Of a stretch of DNA of 64,000 bases, positions 17,064 to 25,743 are shown one piece after another. This stretch comes from an uncultured Chlorobiota bacterium (lineage in GTDB: Bacteria; Bacteroidota; Ignavibacteria; UBA10030; UBA6906). A program made the position numbers and the translations under genes. The DNA lies in assembly GCA_900696645.1 (NCBI GenBank), contig CAADGV010000033.1:62001-126000 (forward strand), read 5' to 3'. The stretch's first letter is position 1; every line of letters starts with the position of its first letter. A model generated the notes under the pieces. That model was not told the origin of the DNA and did no database searches. It was given only the letters and a program-made list of their open reading frames with translations.

Positions 17064-17894
17064 TCAAAAGTCCTTTCTTCTCATAATCCACGCGGAAAAT
17101 ATGAAAATCGCAGATGAAGAAAGAAGCGCCTGAACAAACGGTTTCCATTCCATGCTCTTGTGTAGAATCTGCTCCGCGAGGCTGCGCTGCATACCGGCAA
17201 TCTGCGGCAATATGTAGTATAGTCCGTCAAGTATGCCACGATATATCTTGCTTTCGGAAAACAGAAAGAGAATTTCTTCGCGACTGTCGAGCAGATTGTC
17301 GATGAACATCAAGTACAGAAAACTCCCGATAATAGGGATTGCCGCATTCCTAAACACGACGCCAAGAATCAGTACGATCGAGAAAATACAGGCAAACATG
17401 AATGTCATCGTGAACGAAGAGAGGAGGAATTGGATGTTCCATACATCCGTTCGTATGCCGAATCCAAGCCAAATCCCGCCGATGAAATACAAGATCACGG
17501 CAAGCATAACTGCAACTGCGCCAAGGTATTTACCGAGCAACAACTCCCAACGTGCAAGCGGCTTGGACAAGTATAAATCGACAGTTCCTTTTTCCAGACT
17601 ATCGGGGATGACGCTTGCGGTTGCGAACACGCCGAACAGCATAATGCCGAAGAAGAGTCCTTTTGCGAGTCCGGTCTGCATTCCGAACACGAGCGTTTCG
17701 ACCTCTTCAACAGGTGTCGGCGGACTTACGGGATTCCCGAATGCCTTGAGAATAACGCCTTCATCCGTATGTTCGGCGGACACACTGGCGAGCGTGCCGA
17801 GCATGATGAGTGTCGAAATGCCGAGCAGAACGTAGAGTGTTGCTTTAGAGAACAGCTCACGAAACGTCGCGAGGATAAGTGTGAGGAGTTTCAT
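17064..17894 (-). CDS. ABC-2-type permease
   Basis: A 276-residue protein with six hydrophobic helices and the sequence SLEKGTVDLYLSKPLARWELLLGK, which is typical of ABC-2/NatB-like permeases encoded by gene pairs with NatA-like ATPases. The first residues LTLILATFRELFSKATLYVL form the usual amphipathic entry helix. Its start overlaps the ATPase stop by 4 bp. The substrate is unknown. Confidence 0.88.
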   Translation of the reverse strand: MKLLTLILATFRELFSKATLYVLLGISTLIMLGTLASVSAEHTDEGVILKAFGNPVSPPTPVEEVETLVFGMQTGLAKGLFFGIMLFGVFATASVIPDSLEKGTVDLYLSKPLARWELLLGKYLGAVAVMLAVILYFIGGIWLGFGIRTDVWNIQFLLSSFTMTFMFACIFSIVLILGVVFRNAAIPIIGSFLYLMFIDNLLDSREEILFLFSESKIYRGILDGLYYILPQIAGMQRSLAEQILHKSMEWKPFVQALLSSSAIFIFSAWIMRRKDF

Positions 17895-18826
17895 GATGCA
17901 ACCTCACGTTTGATGAGATTGATGAATGAATCCTCAAGCGAGGTTCGCTTCTTTGCAATGTGCGTGATGTCGATTCCGTGCCGACGAAGCATATCAATGA
18001 GATGGTTGAGTTCGGAAGCATCCTTCAATTCGGCAGAGATGATCTGTTTATCGACCCTGAACTTCATCACGGTTGCCGCCGCCTCGTGATGGAAATTCTC
18101 CGGCAAAGAGCCGGTAAATCCAATCTCGTAATTTGTGTCGGTGACGGTCAATTCATCTACCGTTCCCACCTTTAGCAACTTGCCTTTGTCAAGAATTGCG
18201 ACCCTGTCTGAAATTAACTCAACCTCGGAAAGAATGTGGGAGTTCAGAAAGATGGTTTTGCCTTCGGACTTCAGTCGCTTCAGGATGTCGCGGATTTCTT
18301 TTCTGCCGACGGGATCGACGCCATCAGTTGGCTCGTCGAGAAAAAGAACGTCGGGATTGTTGATGAGAGATTGCGCGAGGCCGAGTCGCTGCATCATCCC
18401 TTTGGAATACTTCTTCACTTTCATCTTTGCCCATTGTTCCATTCCGACGAGCTTGAGGAGGGATGGAGTTCGGGATTTGGTTTCAGCATGGTTCATTCCG
18501 CTCAATCCGCCAAACAGCAGCATCACCTGCTCGCCTGTCAGATAGCCCGGGTAGCGATGATTTTCAGGCAAATAGCCGATGCGTTCACGAACTTTGACAT
18601 CGGGAAGGAGAGTACCGAGAATGCTCGCCCGCCCACCGGTGGGGTTGACAAGCCCTAACAGGATTTTGATAAATGTGGTTTTACCGGCTCCGTTGGGTCC
18701 CAGCAATCCAAAAATCTGCCCTTGCTCGACGTTAATCGTGAAGTCGTTGAGCGCAGTTACTGAAAGCTTCTTGTTGACGAAATCGGAATAGACTTTCGTA
18801 AGAGATTCGGAGGAGATGGCAGACAT
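17891..18826 (-). CDS. ABC transporter ATP-binding protein
   Basis: A 311-residue ATPase of the NatA/CcmA-type exporter branch. Walker A is GPNGAGKTT, the signature is YSKGMMQRLGLAQ, Walker B is VLFLDEPTDGVDPV, and the H-loop is IFLNSHILSEV. The last 80 residues form the extra C-terminal domain common in this branch. First gene of a seven-gene minus-strand operon that ends with the Yip1-like gene at 13770. Confidence 0.93.
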   Translation of the reverse strand: MSAISSESLTKVYSDFVNKKLSVTALNDFTINVEQGQIFGLLGPNGAGKTTFIKILLGLVNPTGGRASILGTLLPDVKVRERIGYLPENHRYPGYLTGEQVMLLFGGLSGMNHAETKSRTPSLLKLVGMEQWAKMKVKKYSKGMMQRLGLAQSLINNPDVLFLDEPTDGVDPVGRKEIRDILKRLKSEGKTIFLNSHILSEVELISDRVAILDKGKLLKVGTVDELTVTDTNYEIGFTGSLPENFHHEAAATVMKFRVDKQIISAELKDASELNHLIDMLRRHGIDITHIAKKRTSLEDSFINLIKREVAS

Positions 18827-18851
18827 TGTGGCTGTGGTGTTTCGTTTGTTG

Positions 18852-19217
18852 CTATTTCAGCAATTTCTTGAGTCGTTTATCAAATGTGTGGATTTGGTGT
18901 CCATGAACATGGTTATAAGCAAAGAGCAGACAATCAACGAAATCGAGGCGTGATGATGCGAAAAAACGCAGGCCCTGTTCAAGCACGACGGCGTCAGTAG
19001 TTTGTATGTTCCTGAAGTCCAGAAGTTTCCTGAGTGTTGCATAAACTTTCCGTCGAGGCACGTTGTACACATGCAGGAGTACATAGACAACCTCGGCGAT
19101 GACTTCAAAAGGAACAAATACATCAGTGGACTCTATAACTGTGGCGGCCCTGGAAGCGAGTGATTCATTGTCATTCAAGAGATAGCGAAGGATGACATTG
19201 GCGTCAACGATCTGCAT
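18852..19217 (-). CDS. PIN-domain toxin, VapC-like
   Basis: A 121-residue PIN ribonuclease. The acidic residues are in place: VDANVILRYL (Asp5), FEVIAEVVYVL (Glu), RLDFVDCLL (two Asp) and HTFDKRLKKLL (Asp). VapC toxins cut tRNA or rRNA and are held inactive by the antitoxin encoded just before them; the two genes overlap by 14 bp. This branch (PIN with NDNESLASRA) commonly pairs with AbrB-type antitoxins. Confidence 0.88.
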   Translation of the reverse strand: MQIVDANVILRYLLNDNESLASRAATVIESTDVFVPFEVIAEVVYVLLHVYNVPRRKVYATLRKLLDFRNIQTTDAVVLEQGLRFFASSRLDFVDCLLFAYNHVHGHQIHTFDKRLKKLLK

Positions 19218-19446
19218 GTTTCGCCTTTGCGGCTATCGTCCAAGCGGTTCTCTCTCGCTGTCTTTTCCGGGCATTGCCGTACTTCGAAAGGTTGCCGAGA
19301 AGCGTGCGTTCTGCGGGCTTTTTCTTGAGCTCCGAGGGAAGATGAAGAGACACCTTCACTTTTTTTGCGTTTGTTCGTTGCCTGATTGCTGCTGGAACTC
19401 GAATTAAACCGTCATGAACAACTGTAACAAATTCAAGTGTTGACAT
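19204..19446 (-). CDS. Antitoxin, probably AbrB/SpoVT-like
   Basis: An 80-residue, strongly basic protein. Residues 5-35 (VTVVHDGLIRVPAAIRQR) resemble the swapped-hairpin AbrB DNA-binding fold, and the rest should wrap the toxin. It is upstream of and overlaps the PIN toxin gene, the standard antitoxin-first order. Family placement is by weak similarity, so the antitoxin role rests mainly on position. Confidence 0.7.
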   Translation of the reverse strand: MSTLEFVTVVHDGLIRVPAAIRQRTNAKKVKVSLHLPSELKKKPAERTLLGNLSKYGNARKRQRERTAWTIAAKAKHADR

Positions 19447-19547
19447 CGTAGCTCCGTAATATCAGTGATGCTCATCTGCACAATTGACCCTGCTCGAAAA
19501 TACCCAAAACGATCAAATGAGTCAATCTGGTGCCGCCGCCTGCTATT

Positions 19548-20969
19548 TCAATTCCCAAACGGCCTGACGATCTTTCCTTCGTCCCATCGTTTCAGATAGT
19601 CTTGCGTTTCTTTTTTGACAATGCCGCCAAGCAGGATAAGCCCTATGAGGTTCGGAACTGCCATCAACGCATTGCAGATATCGCCGAAGTTCCACACAAT
19701 CTCAAGATGATGTCCCTGCAAAACAGCCCCGAAGAACACGAACAAGCAGAAGAGATACCGGTACGGCATTGCGCTTTTCACTCCCCACAAATACTTTGCA
19801 CCCTGCTCACCGTAATACGACCAACCGATGAGAGTCGTGTAGCCAAACAACAAGCTGCTGAAACTCACGATCCATCCGCCAAGGTTAGTGCCGAGTCCGA
19901 CGGCAAACGCGGATTTCGTCAGTTCTGTGCTGGTGAGGCCCGTGATGTGCGGGTGAAGATTGGAAGAGAGAATAACAATCGTCGTCATGCTGCAGACGAT
20001 GATCGTGTCGATGAACGTTCCCATCATTGCGACCATGCCTTGTGCAGCGGCTTCATTTCCTTTCGCTGCGGCCGCAGGGATGGAACAAGAACCGATTCCG
20101 GATTCGTTAGAGAGTGTGCCGCGAGCCACCCCAAAACGGATTGCCTCCTTTACTGTATGCCCAAGAAATCCTCCCACCATTGCTTCGTTCGTTAGTGCCG
20201 ATTTCAGAACAACCATGATGATATCGGGAATGATCAGGACGTTTGTGAGAATAACGTAGAGGCCGGCACCCATGTACAGGACGATCATACTCGGCACAAG
20301 CCTTTCTGCTACGGCTGCGATTCTCTTCACGCCTCCAATAATAACAACGCCCACAAGCAACGCCAACGCAATGCCGCTGATTGCAAACGGAATTCCGAAA
20401 TCGCTGTTGAGCGCCAACGCAATAGAATTCGATTGCGCCATGTTTCCGCTTCCCATTGTTGCCATCAGAATCACTGCAATGGAAAACCAGAGGGCGAGAG
20501 CCTTTCCGACGCCTTTGTGTTTCAATCCATCCCGCAAATAGTACATTGCGCCACCGCTGTATGTGCCGTCGGCTGTCTTAATTCTGTACCTCAAGCCCAG
20601 CATTCCTTCGGCATACTTTGTTGCCATCCCGAATACTGCTGTCATCCACATCCAAAACGGAGCGCCCGGTCCGCCGCTTGCAATTGCAGTGGCAACGCCA
20701 GCAATGTTTCCGTTTCCGACGGTTGCTGCAAGCGCCGTCATCAACGCTTGAAAGGGGGTAATATCGCCCGTCCTGCCTTCCATTTCCTTCTTGTTTCTTC
20801 CCAGAAGCATGAAGCGCATGGCAAGTCCCAGCCTTCTCACCTGAACAAAGCCGGTTTGAAACGACATGTAGATTCCCGTTCCGGCAAGCAGAAGAATCAC
20901 AAAAGGCCACCAGATGTTTCCCGCAATGATTGACGTGATATGGAGGAGGCTGTCAAGAAGTTCAGTCAT
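19548..20969 (-). CDS. Sodium/alanine symporter (AGCS family)
   Basis: A 473-residue transporter with about eleven transmembrane helices that brings alanine or glycine into the cell with sodium. Motifs are TGDITPFQALMTALAATVGN, GNIAGVATAIASGGPGA, WMTAVFGMATKYAEGMLG, GVARGTLSNESGIGS and the C-terminal TLIGWSYYGEQGAKYL. Length is usual for the family. Single gene, transcribed away from the SUF operon. Confidence 0.95.
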   Translation of the reverse strand: MTELLDSLLHITSIIAGNIWWPFVILLLAGTGIYMSFQTGFVQVRRLGLAMRFMLLGRNKKEMEGRTGDITPFQALMTALAATVGNGNIAGVATAIASGGPGAPFWMWMTAVFGMATKYAEGMLGLRYRIKTADGTYSGGAMYYLRDGLKHKGVGKALALWFSIAVILMATMGSGNMAQSNSIALALNSDFGIPFAISGIALALLVGVVIIGGVKRIAAVAERLVPSMIVLYMGAGLYVILTNVLIIPDIIMVVLKSALTNEAMVGGFLGHTVKEAIRFGVARGTLSNESGIGSCSIPAAAAKGNEAAAQGMVAMMGTFIDTIIVCSMTTIVILSSNLHPHITGLTSTELTKSAFAVGLGTNLGGWIVSFSSLLFGYTTLIGWSYYGEQGAKYLWGVKSAMPYRYLFCLFVFFGAVLQGHHLEIVWNFGDICNALMAVPNLIGLILLGGIVKKETQDYLKRWDEGKIVRPFGN

Positions 20970-21053
20970 ACTAACTCCGTTGTTTGTAAGGATTGTGTTG
21001 GAAAGCTGTCGGGCGTGTGGCTACCATGATACTGGAATACATGTTCAGAGTCA

Positions 21054-21197
21054 ATGAAGATGGCGAACAATGACTTCCGCAGCGAACTTGAAACTTTCCT
21101 TGCTTTTCAATATCTTAAGTGCAGGAAATTTTCATGTAGAACGGTAACGGAACTTGAAAGTAAATGTGGTTGTTTAGGATCGAAAGAAGACGTGTAG
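21054..21197 (+). CDS. Possible 47-residue cysteine-bearing leader peptide of the SUF operon
   Basis: An open frame from ATG 21054 (or ATG 21060) to TAG 21197 in the 287-bp space between the symporter gene and the Rrf2 gene. The product would have cysteines at 23, 28, 38 and 40, with CGC near its end. The stop lies 3 bp before a GC-rich hairpin with a T-run, in turn 34 bp before the first SUF gene. That arrangement resembles attenuation leaders. No good ribosome-binding site is visible and chance is possible. Confidence 0.3.
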   Translation: MKMANNDFRSELETFLAFQYLKCRKFSCRTVTELESKCGCLGSKEDV

Positions 21198-21200
21198 TAC

Positions 21201-21222
21201 GAGGCTAAGCCTCAATTTTTTT
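21201..21222 (+). terminator. Short hairpin with T-run before the SUF operon
   Basis: GAGGC, loop TAA, GCCTC, then AA and seven T. The stem is only 5 bp. It could end a leader transcript or attenuate transcription into the SUF genes. Confidence 0.4.
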
Positions 21223-21234
21223 GACCCTAAATAG

Positions 21235-21247
21235 GACTTAACAAGTC
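21235..21247. promoter_or_regulatory. Candidate Rrf2-family operator
   Basis: Palindrome GACTT-AAC-AAGTC just before the GTG start of the Rrf2 regulator gene. Iron-sulfur Rrf2 regulators bind palindromes with GACT/AGTC half-sites, so this is a plausible autoregulatory site. It touches the ribosome-binding region. Confidence 0.4.
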
Positions 21248-21256
21248 GGAGTTCGA

Positions 21257-21658
21257 GTGGTAAGGCTGTCAAAAAAGGTTGAATACGGGTTAATAGCAAT
21301 TCGGCATATTGCCGCACATCCCTCCGACGTGGTTACGGCGAAGGAGATTGCCGACAAGTATCAAATACCGTATGAACTTCTCGCGAAAGTGTTGCAACGG
21401 CTCTCGCGTGAGGGTCTGATAACTTCACAGCAGGGAGTTCGCGGCGGATACTCGTTGACCAAGAACCCGAATGAGATTACTGTCTCAATGATCATTAATG
21501 CTATCGAAGGCAATAGTCTCGCGATTGCCCAATGTATGACTGAAGGACCGGAAAGCTGCGATGTGTTCAACGTCTGCACCATCAAATCTCCGCTGTCGAA
21601 AGTTCAGGCAAACATAGAAAATGCATTTGACACAATGACGCTGGCGCAGATAGTATGA
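21257..21658 (+). CDS. Rrf2-family regulator of the SUF operon (IscR/SufR-like)
   Basis: A 133-residue winged-helix protein. VRLSKKVEYGLIAIRHIA, ITSQQGVRGGYSLTKNPNEI (wing) and three cysteines at 93, 101 and 107 match iron-sulfur-binding Rrf2 regulators, which sense cluster supply and repress cluster assembly genes. The cysteine spacing (x7, x5) differs slightly from E. coli IscR (x5, x5). Start is GTG 21257; the last codons overlap the desulfurase start by 4 bp. First gene of the SUF operon. Confidence 0.9.
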   Translation: MVRLSKKVEYGLIAIRHIAAHPSDVVTAKEIADKYQIPYELLAKVLQRLSREGLITSQQGVRGGYSLTKNPNEITVSMIINAIEGNSLAIAQCMTEGPESCDVFNVCTIKSPLSKVQANIENAFDTMTLAQIV

Positions 21659-22839
21659 AAGAACTTCGCTTGCCCATATATCTCGACAATCACTCCACGA
21701 CTCAGGTCGATTCCCAGGTTGTTGATGCAATGCTGCCGTATTTTTCCGAACAGTACGGCAATGCGGCAAGCAAGCAGCACGAATTCGGTTGGCGTGCGGA
21801 AGCAGCCGTCGAAGCAGCACGAAAGACGATTGCCAGACTGATTGGAGCCGAGAAGAACGAAATTGTATTCACGAGCGGGGCGACTGAATCGATCAATCTT
21901 GCTTTGAAAGGCGTTGCAGAAGCGTATGCAAGCAAAGGCAATCACATTATTACTGCTGCGACTGAACACAAAGCGGTTCTGGATACCTGCAAGCGGCTTG
22001 AGAAGTACGGCTTTCAGATTTCAATTCTGCCGGTCGACCGCTACGGGTTAGTTTCGGTTGTAGATGTGGAGAACGCCATCACAGAAAAGACAACACTCGT
22101 CAGTATCATGACGGCGAATAACGAAATCGGAACGATTGCTCCGATCCGGGAGATCGGCGAGATGTGCCGCGTGCGGAACATCATCTTTCACACAGATGCA
22201 ACACAGGCTGTGGGGAAAATTCCGGTGGATGTGATAGCGATGAATATTGATTTACTTTCGTTCAGCTCCCACAAAATGTACGGCCCGAAAGGTATCGGCG
22301 CATTGTTTGTTCGAAGTACAACACCCAAGCTGCGGGTCATGCCACAAATTGACGGAGGAGGACACGAAAGTGGTTTGCGCTCGGGGACGTTGAACGTTCC
22401 GGCGATTGTCGGGTTCGGTGAGGCAGCAAAGCTTGCGCACGCCGCGATGGAGGAGGAAAGCGTACAGATAAAACATCTGCGTGATCGTCTGGAAAACGGA
22501 ATTCTCGCGCAAGTGCCCGACAGCTTTGTCAACGGCCATCCGACGAGTCGGCTTCCCAACAATTCCAGTATTACCTTCAGGTTTGCTGAAGCCGACAGGA
22601 TGATGATGGAAATGAAGGATGTCGCTGTATCTTCCGGTTCGGCTTGTTCAAGTGACGAGCCGGAACCGTCGCATGTACTCAGAGCAATCGGGCTGAACAA
22701 CGAAGATGCAAAGAGTTCCATCCGCTTCGGGGTTGGAAGGTTTACCACCGAGCAGGAAATTGATTACGTTATACAACGAGTGAGAGAGACAGTGCAGAGT
22801 GTTCGTGACAGAAAAGTTCACGTTCAACTAACACACTAA
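21655..22839 (+). CDS. iscS: Cysteine desulfurase, IscS/NifS type
   Basis: A 394-residue PLP enzyme that takes sulfur from cysteine and passes it on as a persulfide. YLDNHSTTQVD starts the fold, HTDATQAVGKIPVD and SFSSHKMYGPKGIGAL (PLP lysine) follow, and the long active loop SSGSACSSDEPEPSHVLRA carries the catalytic cysteine of group I enzymes. It is distinct from the SufS-type enzyme encoded at 27078. It may also feed MnmA-type tRNA thiolation. Confidence 0.94.
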   Translation: MKELRLPIYLDNHSTTQVDSQVVDAMLPYFSEQYGNAASKQHEFGWRAEAAVEAARKTIARLIGAEKNEIVFTSGATESINLALKGVAEAYASKGNHIITAATEHKAVLDTCKRLEKYGFQISILPVDRYGLVSVVDVENAITEKTTLVSIMTANNEIGTIAPIREIGEMCRVRNIIFHTDATQAVGKIPVDVIAMNIDLLSFSSHKMYGPKGIGALFVRSTTPKLRVMPQIDGGGHESGLRSGTLNVPAIVGFGEAAKLAHAAMEEESVQIKHLRDRLENGILAQVPDSFVNGHPTSRLPNNSSITFRFAEADRMMMEMKDVAVSSGSACSSDEPEPSHVLRAIGLNNEDAKSSIRFGVGRFTTEQEIDYVIQRVRETVQSVRDRKVHVQLTH

Positions 22840-22857
22840 TAACAGGTCATCACAACA

Positions 22858-23487
22858 ATGAAACAGCTCGATTACGTTCTGAACAACGAAAAGGAAGTGC
22901 TGGCGTTCATTAGAAGTCATTACCCGATGTATCATCTTTCGAACATCTTCTTTAGAGATTTACAGTATGGAATTCAGAAGCTGTTTGAGCGTCGCGGAGA
23001 GAAGCTAAACTACGCGAATGCCGAGAAGGTAGCCCGCGCATTTGTGGAAAAGTTGGAGAAGAATAAGATCCTCAACAAAATCGACAGTCAAAGCTGGGTC
23101 TTGAACTATCCGGAATACAAGAAGCCGGCAGTGACTTCCGCGGCCCCGGCAAAACCCGCACCTGGTGCCGCTCCGGCAAAATCGCCTTCGGCGGCAACAC
23201 CACGTGCCCCGCTTCCACCATTGGGAGGCGCGAAGCCGGCCGGTGTTGCTGCTGCAAAACCCGGTTTACCGCCTCTTTCGAGTTCGAAGCCTGCTGTTGC
23301 CGCACCGGCCGCGCCTGCAACTTCTGAGCGACCATCACAACCGACAGAACAGCAAGCCAAAGCGGAACAACCGGCGGCAGAGACTTCGGCACAGCCGCAA
23401 GCGGCAACACCCGCTGCTCCGGCGACAGGTCAAAAGAAAACGCTTCCGCCGTTGAAGGGAAATTATACACCAGCAGGGAAGAAATAA
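22858..23487 (+). CDS. Unknown protein in SUF operon: helical domain plus Pro/Ala-rich tail
   Basis: A 209-residue protein. Residues 1-87 are a folded-looking, helix-rich, charged domain ([37 protein letters not shown]). Residues 90-209 are low-complexity Pro/Ala/Lys, probably disordered, with the short motif LPPL three times, each followed by a small or basic stretch, the last just before the C-terminus. It has no cysteine, so it should not carry a cluster itself. No signal peptide. Between IscS and SufB, 18 bp after and 20 bp before its neighbours. I know no SUF component of this kind; a scaffold or tether that recruits a partner through LPPL motifs is a guess. Confidence 0.75.
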   Translation: MKQLDYVLNNEKEVLAFIRSHYPMYHLSNIFFRDLQYGIQKLFERRGEKLNYANAEKVARAFVEKLEKNKILNKIDSQSWVLNYPEYKKPAVTSAAPAKPAPGAAPAKSPSAATPRAPLPPLGGAKPAGVAAAKPGLPPLSSSKPAVAAPAAPATSERPSQPTEQQAKAEQPAAETSAQPQAATPAAPATGQKKTLPPLKGNYTPAGKK

Positions 23488-23507
23488 CCTGTAACAAGGA
23501 AATACAG

Positions 23508-24950
23508 ATGGCAACTGAAAACAACGACATCGAAGTTCTTACCAACAAAGAATACAAGTACGGCTTCATAACCGATATCGAGATGGATATTGCGCCTCCC
23601 GGATTGAATGAGGATGTCATTCGTCTTATCTCGAAGAAAAAGAATGAACCGGACTGGTTGCTTGAATGGCGGCTGAAGGCATATCGCCACTGGTTGACGA
23701 TGGAAGAGCCGAAGTGGCACAACGTGCAATATCCACCCATCGACTACCAGGCGGCAAGTTATTATGCCGCGCCAAAGCAAAAGAAGCAACTCTCCAGTCT
23801 CGATGAAGTCGATCCTGAATTGCTGAAAACATATGAAAAACTTGGCATCTCGCTCGACGAACAAAAACGCCTGACCGGCGTTGCAGTTGATGCAGTGTTC
23901 GACAGTGTTTCTGTTGCGACGACATTCAAGAAGACTCTCGGCGAGATGGGAATTATCTTCTGCTCGTTCAGCGAAGCAGTACATAATCATCCCGAACTCG
24001 TCAAGAAATATCTCGGTTCGGTTGTTCCATACACGGATAATTTTTTCGCGTCGCTCAACTCGGCTGTATTCAGTGACGGCTCATTCTGTTTTATCCCGAA
24101 AGGCGTCCGCTGCCCGATGGAACTCTCAACCTACTTCCGTATCAACGCCGCTGAGACGGGTCAGTTTGAGCGGACGTTGATTGTTGCGGAAGAGGGCGCA
24201 TACGTCAGCTATCTTGAAGGATGCACTGCCCCGATGCGCGATACGAATCAGTTGCATGCGGCTGTTGTTGAGTTGGTGGCGCTGGACAATGCCCAGATCA
24301 AGTACTCGACAGTGCAGAATTGGTATCCGGGTGATAAAGAAGGGAAGGGTGGGATTTACAATTTTGTCACCAAACGCGGCAAAGCAATGACGAACGCGAA
24401 AATATCCTGGACGCAGGTTGAGACAGGATCTGCCATCACGTGGAAGTATCCAAGCTGTATTTTGCAGGGCGATAATTCTGTCGGGGAATTCTATTCGGTT
24501 GCTGTTACGAATCACTATCAGCAAGCGGATACGGGGACGAAAATGATTCACATCGGCAAGAACACGAAAAGCACAATCGTCTCGAAAGGCATTTCGGGCG
24601 GCTTCGGGCAGAATTCGTACCGCGGGCTTGTGAAGATTGCGAAAGGCGCAACCGGTTCACGCAACTTCTCGCAATGCGATTCGCTGCTGCTCGGCGACAA
24701 ATGCGGAGCACATACGTTCCCGTACATTGAAGTGAAGAACACGTCGTCCAAGGTCGAGCACGAAGCTTCGACTTCGAAAATCGGAGAAGACCAGATCTTC
24801 TACTGCAAGCAACGCGGGCTGTCGGGGGAAGATGCAGTGAACATGATTGTCAACGGGTTCTGCAAGGAAGTGTTCCGCGAGTTGCCGATGGAGTTTGCCG
24901 TCGAAGCGCAAAAGTTGTTGGGCGTAAGCCTTGAAGGAAGTGTCGGATAA
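23508..24950 (+). CDS. sufB: Fe-S cluster scaffold subunit SufB
   Basis: A 480-residue subunit of the SufBC2D scaffold, where clusters are built. Typical stretches are [76 protein letters not shown] and the C-terminal [20 protein letters not shown] with the conserved cysteine. Length matches the family. It is followed 24 bp later by sufC. Confidence 0.96.
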   Translation: MATENNDIEVLTNKEYKYGFITDIEMDIAPPGLNEDVIRLISKKKNEPDWLLEWRLKAYRHWLTMEEPKWHNVQYPPIDYQAASYYAAPKQKKQLSSLDEVDPELLKTYEKLGISLDEQKRLTGVAVDAVFDSVSVATTFKKTLGEMGIIFCSFSEAVHNHPELVKKYLGSVVPYTDNFFASLNSAVFSDGSFCFIPKGVRCPMELSTYFRINAAETGQFERTLIVAEEGAYVSYLEGCTAPMRDTNQLHAAVVELVALDNAQIKYSTVQNWYPGDKEGKGGIYNFVTKRGKAMTNAKISWTQVETGSAITWKYPSCILQGDNSVGEFYSVAVTNHYQQADTGTKMIHIGKNTKSTIVSKGISGGFGQNSYRGLVKIAKGATGSRNFSQCDSLLLGDKCGAHTFPYIEVKNTSSKVEHEASTSKIGEDQIFYCKQRGLSGEDAVNMIVNGFCKEVFRELPMEFAVEAQKLLGVSLEGSVG

Positions 24951-24974
24951 TATCAAATCAAAAAGGAAGAAACG

Positions 24975-25733
24975 ATGTTAGAAGTGAGAAATCTCCATGC
25001 CTCGGTGAATGGGAATGAAATTCTCCACGGCATTAATCTGAAAGTCAATGCAGGTGAAATACACGCCATCATGGGGCCCAACGGTTCGGGCAAAAGTACG
25101 TTTGCCGGAGTACTGGCGGGGCGTGACGCGTATGAGGTAACCGAAGGACAAGTCTTGTATCAAGGCAAAGATCTTCTCGATATGCAACCTGAAGAGCGTG
25201 CACGCGAAGGCGTGTTTCTTGCGTTTCAGTATCCCGTCGAGATTCCGGGCGTGACGAATACATATTTCCTGAAGGCGGGACTGAATGCAATCCGTAAGCA
25301 TCGCGGACTCGAACTGCTCGATGCCGTGGACTTTCTCGCTCTCGTGAAGGACAAGATGAAATTGGTCGAAATGGATCAAAGCTTGCTTAATCGGCCCGTG
25401 AACGAAGGGTTTTCGGGCGGGGAGAAGAAGCGAAACGAAATCTTTCAGATGGCCGTGCTTGAACCGAAACTCTCGATTCTCGACGAGACGGATTCCGGAC
25501 TTGATATCGACGCGTTGCGCATTGTTGCAGACGGCGTCAACAAGCTTCGCTCGAAAGAGAATGCCACGATCATCGTTACGCACTATCAGCGGTTGCTGAA
25601 CTACATCGTGCCTGATTTCGTTCATGTATTGGTTGACGGGAAGATTGTGAAAAGCGGCGGCAAGGAGCTTGCACTTCTACTGGAAGAACGTGGCTACGAT
25701 TGGGTCCGTGAAGAAACCGAAGCGGTTGCCTGA
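24975..25733 (+). CDS. sufC: SUF ATPase SufC
   Basis: A 252-residue ABC-type ATPase of the SufBCD complex. Walker A is [10 protein letters not shown], the signature [13 protein letters not shown] and the Walker B variant [19 protein letters not shown] are SufC-specific. [11 protein letters not shown] is another hallmark. It drives the conformational change needed for cluster assembly on SufB/SufD. It lies between sufB and sufD, the usual order. Confidence 0.96.
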   Translation: MLEVRNLHASVNGNEILHGINLKVNAGEIHAIMGPNGSGKSTFAGVLAGRDAYEVTEGQVLYQGKDLLDMQPEERAREGVFLAFQYPVEIPGVTNTYFLKAGLNAIRKHRGLELLDAVDFLALVKDKMKLVEMDQSLLNRPVNEGFSGGEKKRNEIFQMAVLEPKLSILDETDSGLDIDALRIVADGVNKLRSKENATIIVTHYQRLLNYIVPDFVHVLVDGKIVKSGGKELALLLEERGYDWVREETEAVA

Positions 25734-25743
25734 GGAAGTGGAC

